Shown in pieces: positions 14,088 to 15,366 of a stretch of DNA of 15,366 nucleotides. The translations under genes and the position numbers were made by a program. Source of the DNA: Bradyrhizobium sp. GTDB taxonomy: Bacteria; Pseudomonadota; Alphaproteobacteria; Rhizobiales; Xanthobacteraceae. A model generated the notes under the pieces. It searched no databases and was not told the DNA's origin. It worked only from the letters and a program-made list of their open reading frames with translations. The stretch is taken from assembly GCA_013695565.1 (NCBI GenBank), contig JACDAG010000261.1, positions 1 to 15,366 on the forward strand. Direction: 5' to 3'. Numbering within the stretch: the first letter of the stretch is position 1; each line of letters starts with the position of its first letter.

Positions 14088-15154
14088 TCAACGTCCTTGT
14101 CGTGGACGACTCCGCGTTAGTCCGGAAATTGATCGGAAAGGTTTTTGCTGAGCAGCCGGATTTCGGCGTGTCGTTCGCTCGCAATGGAAAAGAAGCTCTG
14201 GCGTCGATCGCGGCCTCGGTACCCGATGTTGTAACGCTTGATGTGCACATGCCCGAAATGGATGGGCTGGCTTGTCTCGACCGGATCATGATCGAACACC
14301 CATGCCCGGTCATTATGGTTTCATCCATGACAGCCGAGGGCGCTAACGCGACCCTGGAGGCTCTCCGGCTTGGAGCCGTCGATTTTGTGGCCAAGCCCAC
14401 AGGTGCCGTATCGCTCCGTATCGACGAGATGGCACCGGAATTGGTTCAGAAAGTACGGCAGGCAGCCGGAGTGCGGCTGAAACGGTCCCTGCGGCTCCGA
14501 GATCGCGTTAGGCACCGAATGAGCGGCAACGTGCAACCCGTCGCCTTCCGTACCCCGAAGGTAACAAGAGCGGCCGCAACGGGGGATGGCATGGTTCTGG
14601 TAGGGGTTTCGACCGGCGGACCACCCGCACTGGAGGCATTGTTGGCCGGTTTGCCGGCCTCGTTTCCGTGGCCAATATTGGTGGCTCAGCATATGCCCGA
14701 GACATTCACCGGGCCGCTGGCGCGACGACTGGACGGGCTATGCGAGGTCAAGGTGACGGAGGTCCGCAAACCGACGGTGCTGGAGCCGGGCTGCGCCTAC
14801 ATTGGGCGAGGCGATGCCGACATTATCGTGTCAAGGCGCGGCGGCGGTTTAGTCGCGATGGCTGCACCTTCGACCGTTGACTATCCTTGGCACCCCAGCG
14901 CGGATCGCTTGGTACGCAGCGCATTGAACCATATGGCTGCCAGTCAGTTGATTGGGGTGTTGATGACCGGCATGGGTAATGATGGGGCGGAAGCGATGAC
15001 TCTTCTTCAAGCCAAGGGTGGAAGAACAATCGCCGAATCGGAGGAAACGGCCATCGTCTGGGGTATGCCGGGCGAACTGGTGAAGGCTGGAGGGGCAGAT
15101 TTTGTCGTTCCGTTGCCTGGCATCGCAGCGCAACTTCAGAAATTGGTGCCCTGA
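14084..15154 (+). CDS. cheB: Chemotaxis protein-glutamate methylesterase/glutamine deamidase
   Basis: A 356-residue CheB of normal length. The N-terminal receiver (about 1-120) has the acidic pocket VVDDS (D8, D9), phosphoacceptor D53 in TLDVHMPEMDG, the conserved hydroxyl region VSSMT (80-83) and K104 in VAKP. A linker of about 50 residues leads to the methylesterase domain with the Ser-His-Asp triad: S176 in GVSTGGP, H203 in AQHMPETFT, and D300 in GMGNDGAEAM. Phosphorylation by CheA would activate demethylation or deamidation of receptor glutamates, probably including those of the MCP encoded two genes upstream. Translation starts at GTG 14084, which overlaps the previous stop. No strong Shine-Dalgarno is present, so expression likely depends on coupling. 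All catalytic residues look intact. Confidence 0.95.
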   Translation: MINVLVVDDSALVRKLIGKVFAEQPDFGVSFARNGKEALASIAASVPDVVTLDVHMPEMDGLACLDRIMIEHPCPVIMVSSMTAEGANATLEALRLGAVDFVAKPTGAVSLRIDEMAPELVQKVRQAAGVRLKRSLRLRDRVRHRMSGNVQPVAFRTPKVTRAAATGDGMVLVGVSTGGPPALEALLAGLPASFPWPILVAQHMPETFTGPLARRLDGLCEVKVTEVRKPTVLEPGCAYIGRGDADIIVSRRGGGLVAMAAPSTVDYPWHPSADRLVRSALNHMAASQLIGVLMTGMGNDGAEAMTLLQAKGGRTIAESEETAIVWGMPGELVKAGGADFVVPLPGIAAQLQKLVP

Positions 15155-15366
15155 TGCCCCTCATACGACGGGATGCGCCCAAGTTACCGGTTCAGTCGGT
15201 TGATGCGAATAAGCTGACGGCAACATTGTCAGACGGCACCAATGACCAACGGTGGGCCGCGGCGCGGTCGGCGGCCGAGTTGCCCGGCGGACTTTCGCTG
15301 CTCAAGGGCGCGCTTTCCCGCGAAGCCAATCCTCGTGTTAGAGAAGCGATTTTTACGAGCTTGGCC
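15154..15366 (+). CDS. HEAT-repeat protein of the chemotaxis operon (3' partial)
   Basis: The ATG at 15154-15156 shares its A with the cheB stop (TGATG), and the frame stays open for 71 codons to the window edge. After about 28 residues comes a helical pair beginning with DQRWAAARSAAELP and continuing with LKGALSREANPRVREAIFTSLA. This has the Ala/Leu/Arg pattern of HEAT or PBS-lyase-like repeats: a helix, a short loop, then a second helix with a PRVREA core. Such repeats usually mediate protein-protein contact. Co-translation with cheB suggests a part in assembling or regulating the chemotaxis complex. The rest of the gene is outside the window, so repeat number and any extra domain are unknown. 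Confidence 0.72.
   Translation, partial: MPLIRRDAPKLPVQSVDANKLTATLSDGTNDQRWAAARSAAELPGGLSLLKGALSREANPRVREAIFTSLA

Overview
The window is high-GC chromosomal DNA from an alphaproteobacterium, most likely a Nitrobacteraceae member (Bradyrhizobium/Rhodopseudomonas-like). This rests on GC-rich codon use, a PrtD-type type I exporter, a membrane-anchored 2Fe-2S cyclase of the Sinorhizobium CyaC type, and a chemotaxis operon with a HEAT-repeat protein. The assignment is inference from gene content; no marker gene is present.

Region 1 (1-3609, plus strand) is a tightly packed catabolic operon. It holds the C-terminal end of an unrecognised protein, a COG3618-type amidohydrolase/lactonase, a metallo-beta-lactamase-fold lactonase of the AttM/AiiA type, and a two-domain protein fusing an SMP-30/gluconolactonase propeller to an isochorismatase-like hydrolase whose nucleophilic Cys is replaced by Ser. 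Three unrelated lactone-opening folds in a row suggest a pathway that opens a lactone or cyclic intermediate and then hydrolyses an amide. The substrate cannot be read from the sequence.

Region 2 (3740-7899) is a divergent type I secretion locus. The inner-membrane ABC exporter and a Pro/Ala-rich membrane-anchored protein run leftwards, and the HlyD-type adaptor runs rightwards. The 193-bp gap between them has a symmetric layout: two TGTGATG-N3-GTCAC boxes (CRP-like) flank a perfect 8-bp inverted repeat placed exactly at their midpoint. No secreted substrate gene is visible.

Region 3 (7892-9572, minus strand) is a CyaC-like gene: six-helix membrane anchor, 2Fe-2S ferredoxin domain, class III cyclase domain. 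It is broken by two one-base deletions, and its cyclase domain also lacks the metal-binding Asp pair and the catalytic Asn/Arg, so it reads as a decayed or pseudo-cyclase.

Region 4 (9573-10630) is about 1 kb with no gene I can support.

Region 5 (10631-end, plus strand) is a translationally coupled chemotaxis operon: a soluble MCP made of two 300-residue copies in exact register, a protein with three CheW domains, CheB, and the start of a HEAT-repeat protein. Start and stop codons overlap at every junction. cheA and cheR are not in the window and would be expected downstream.
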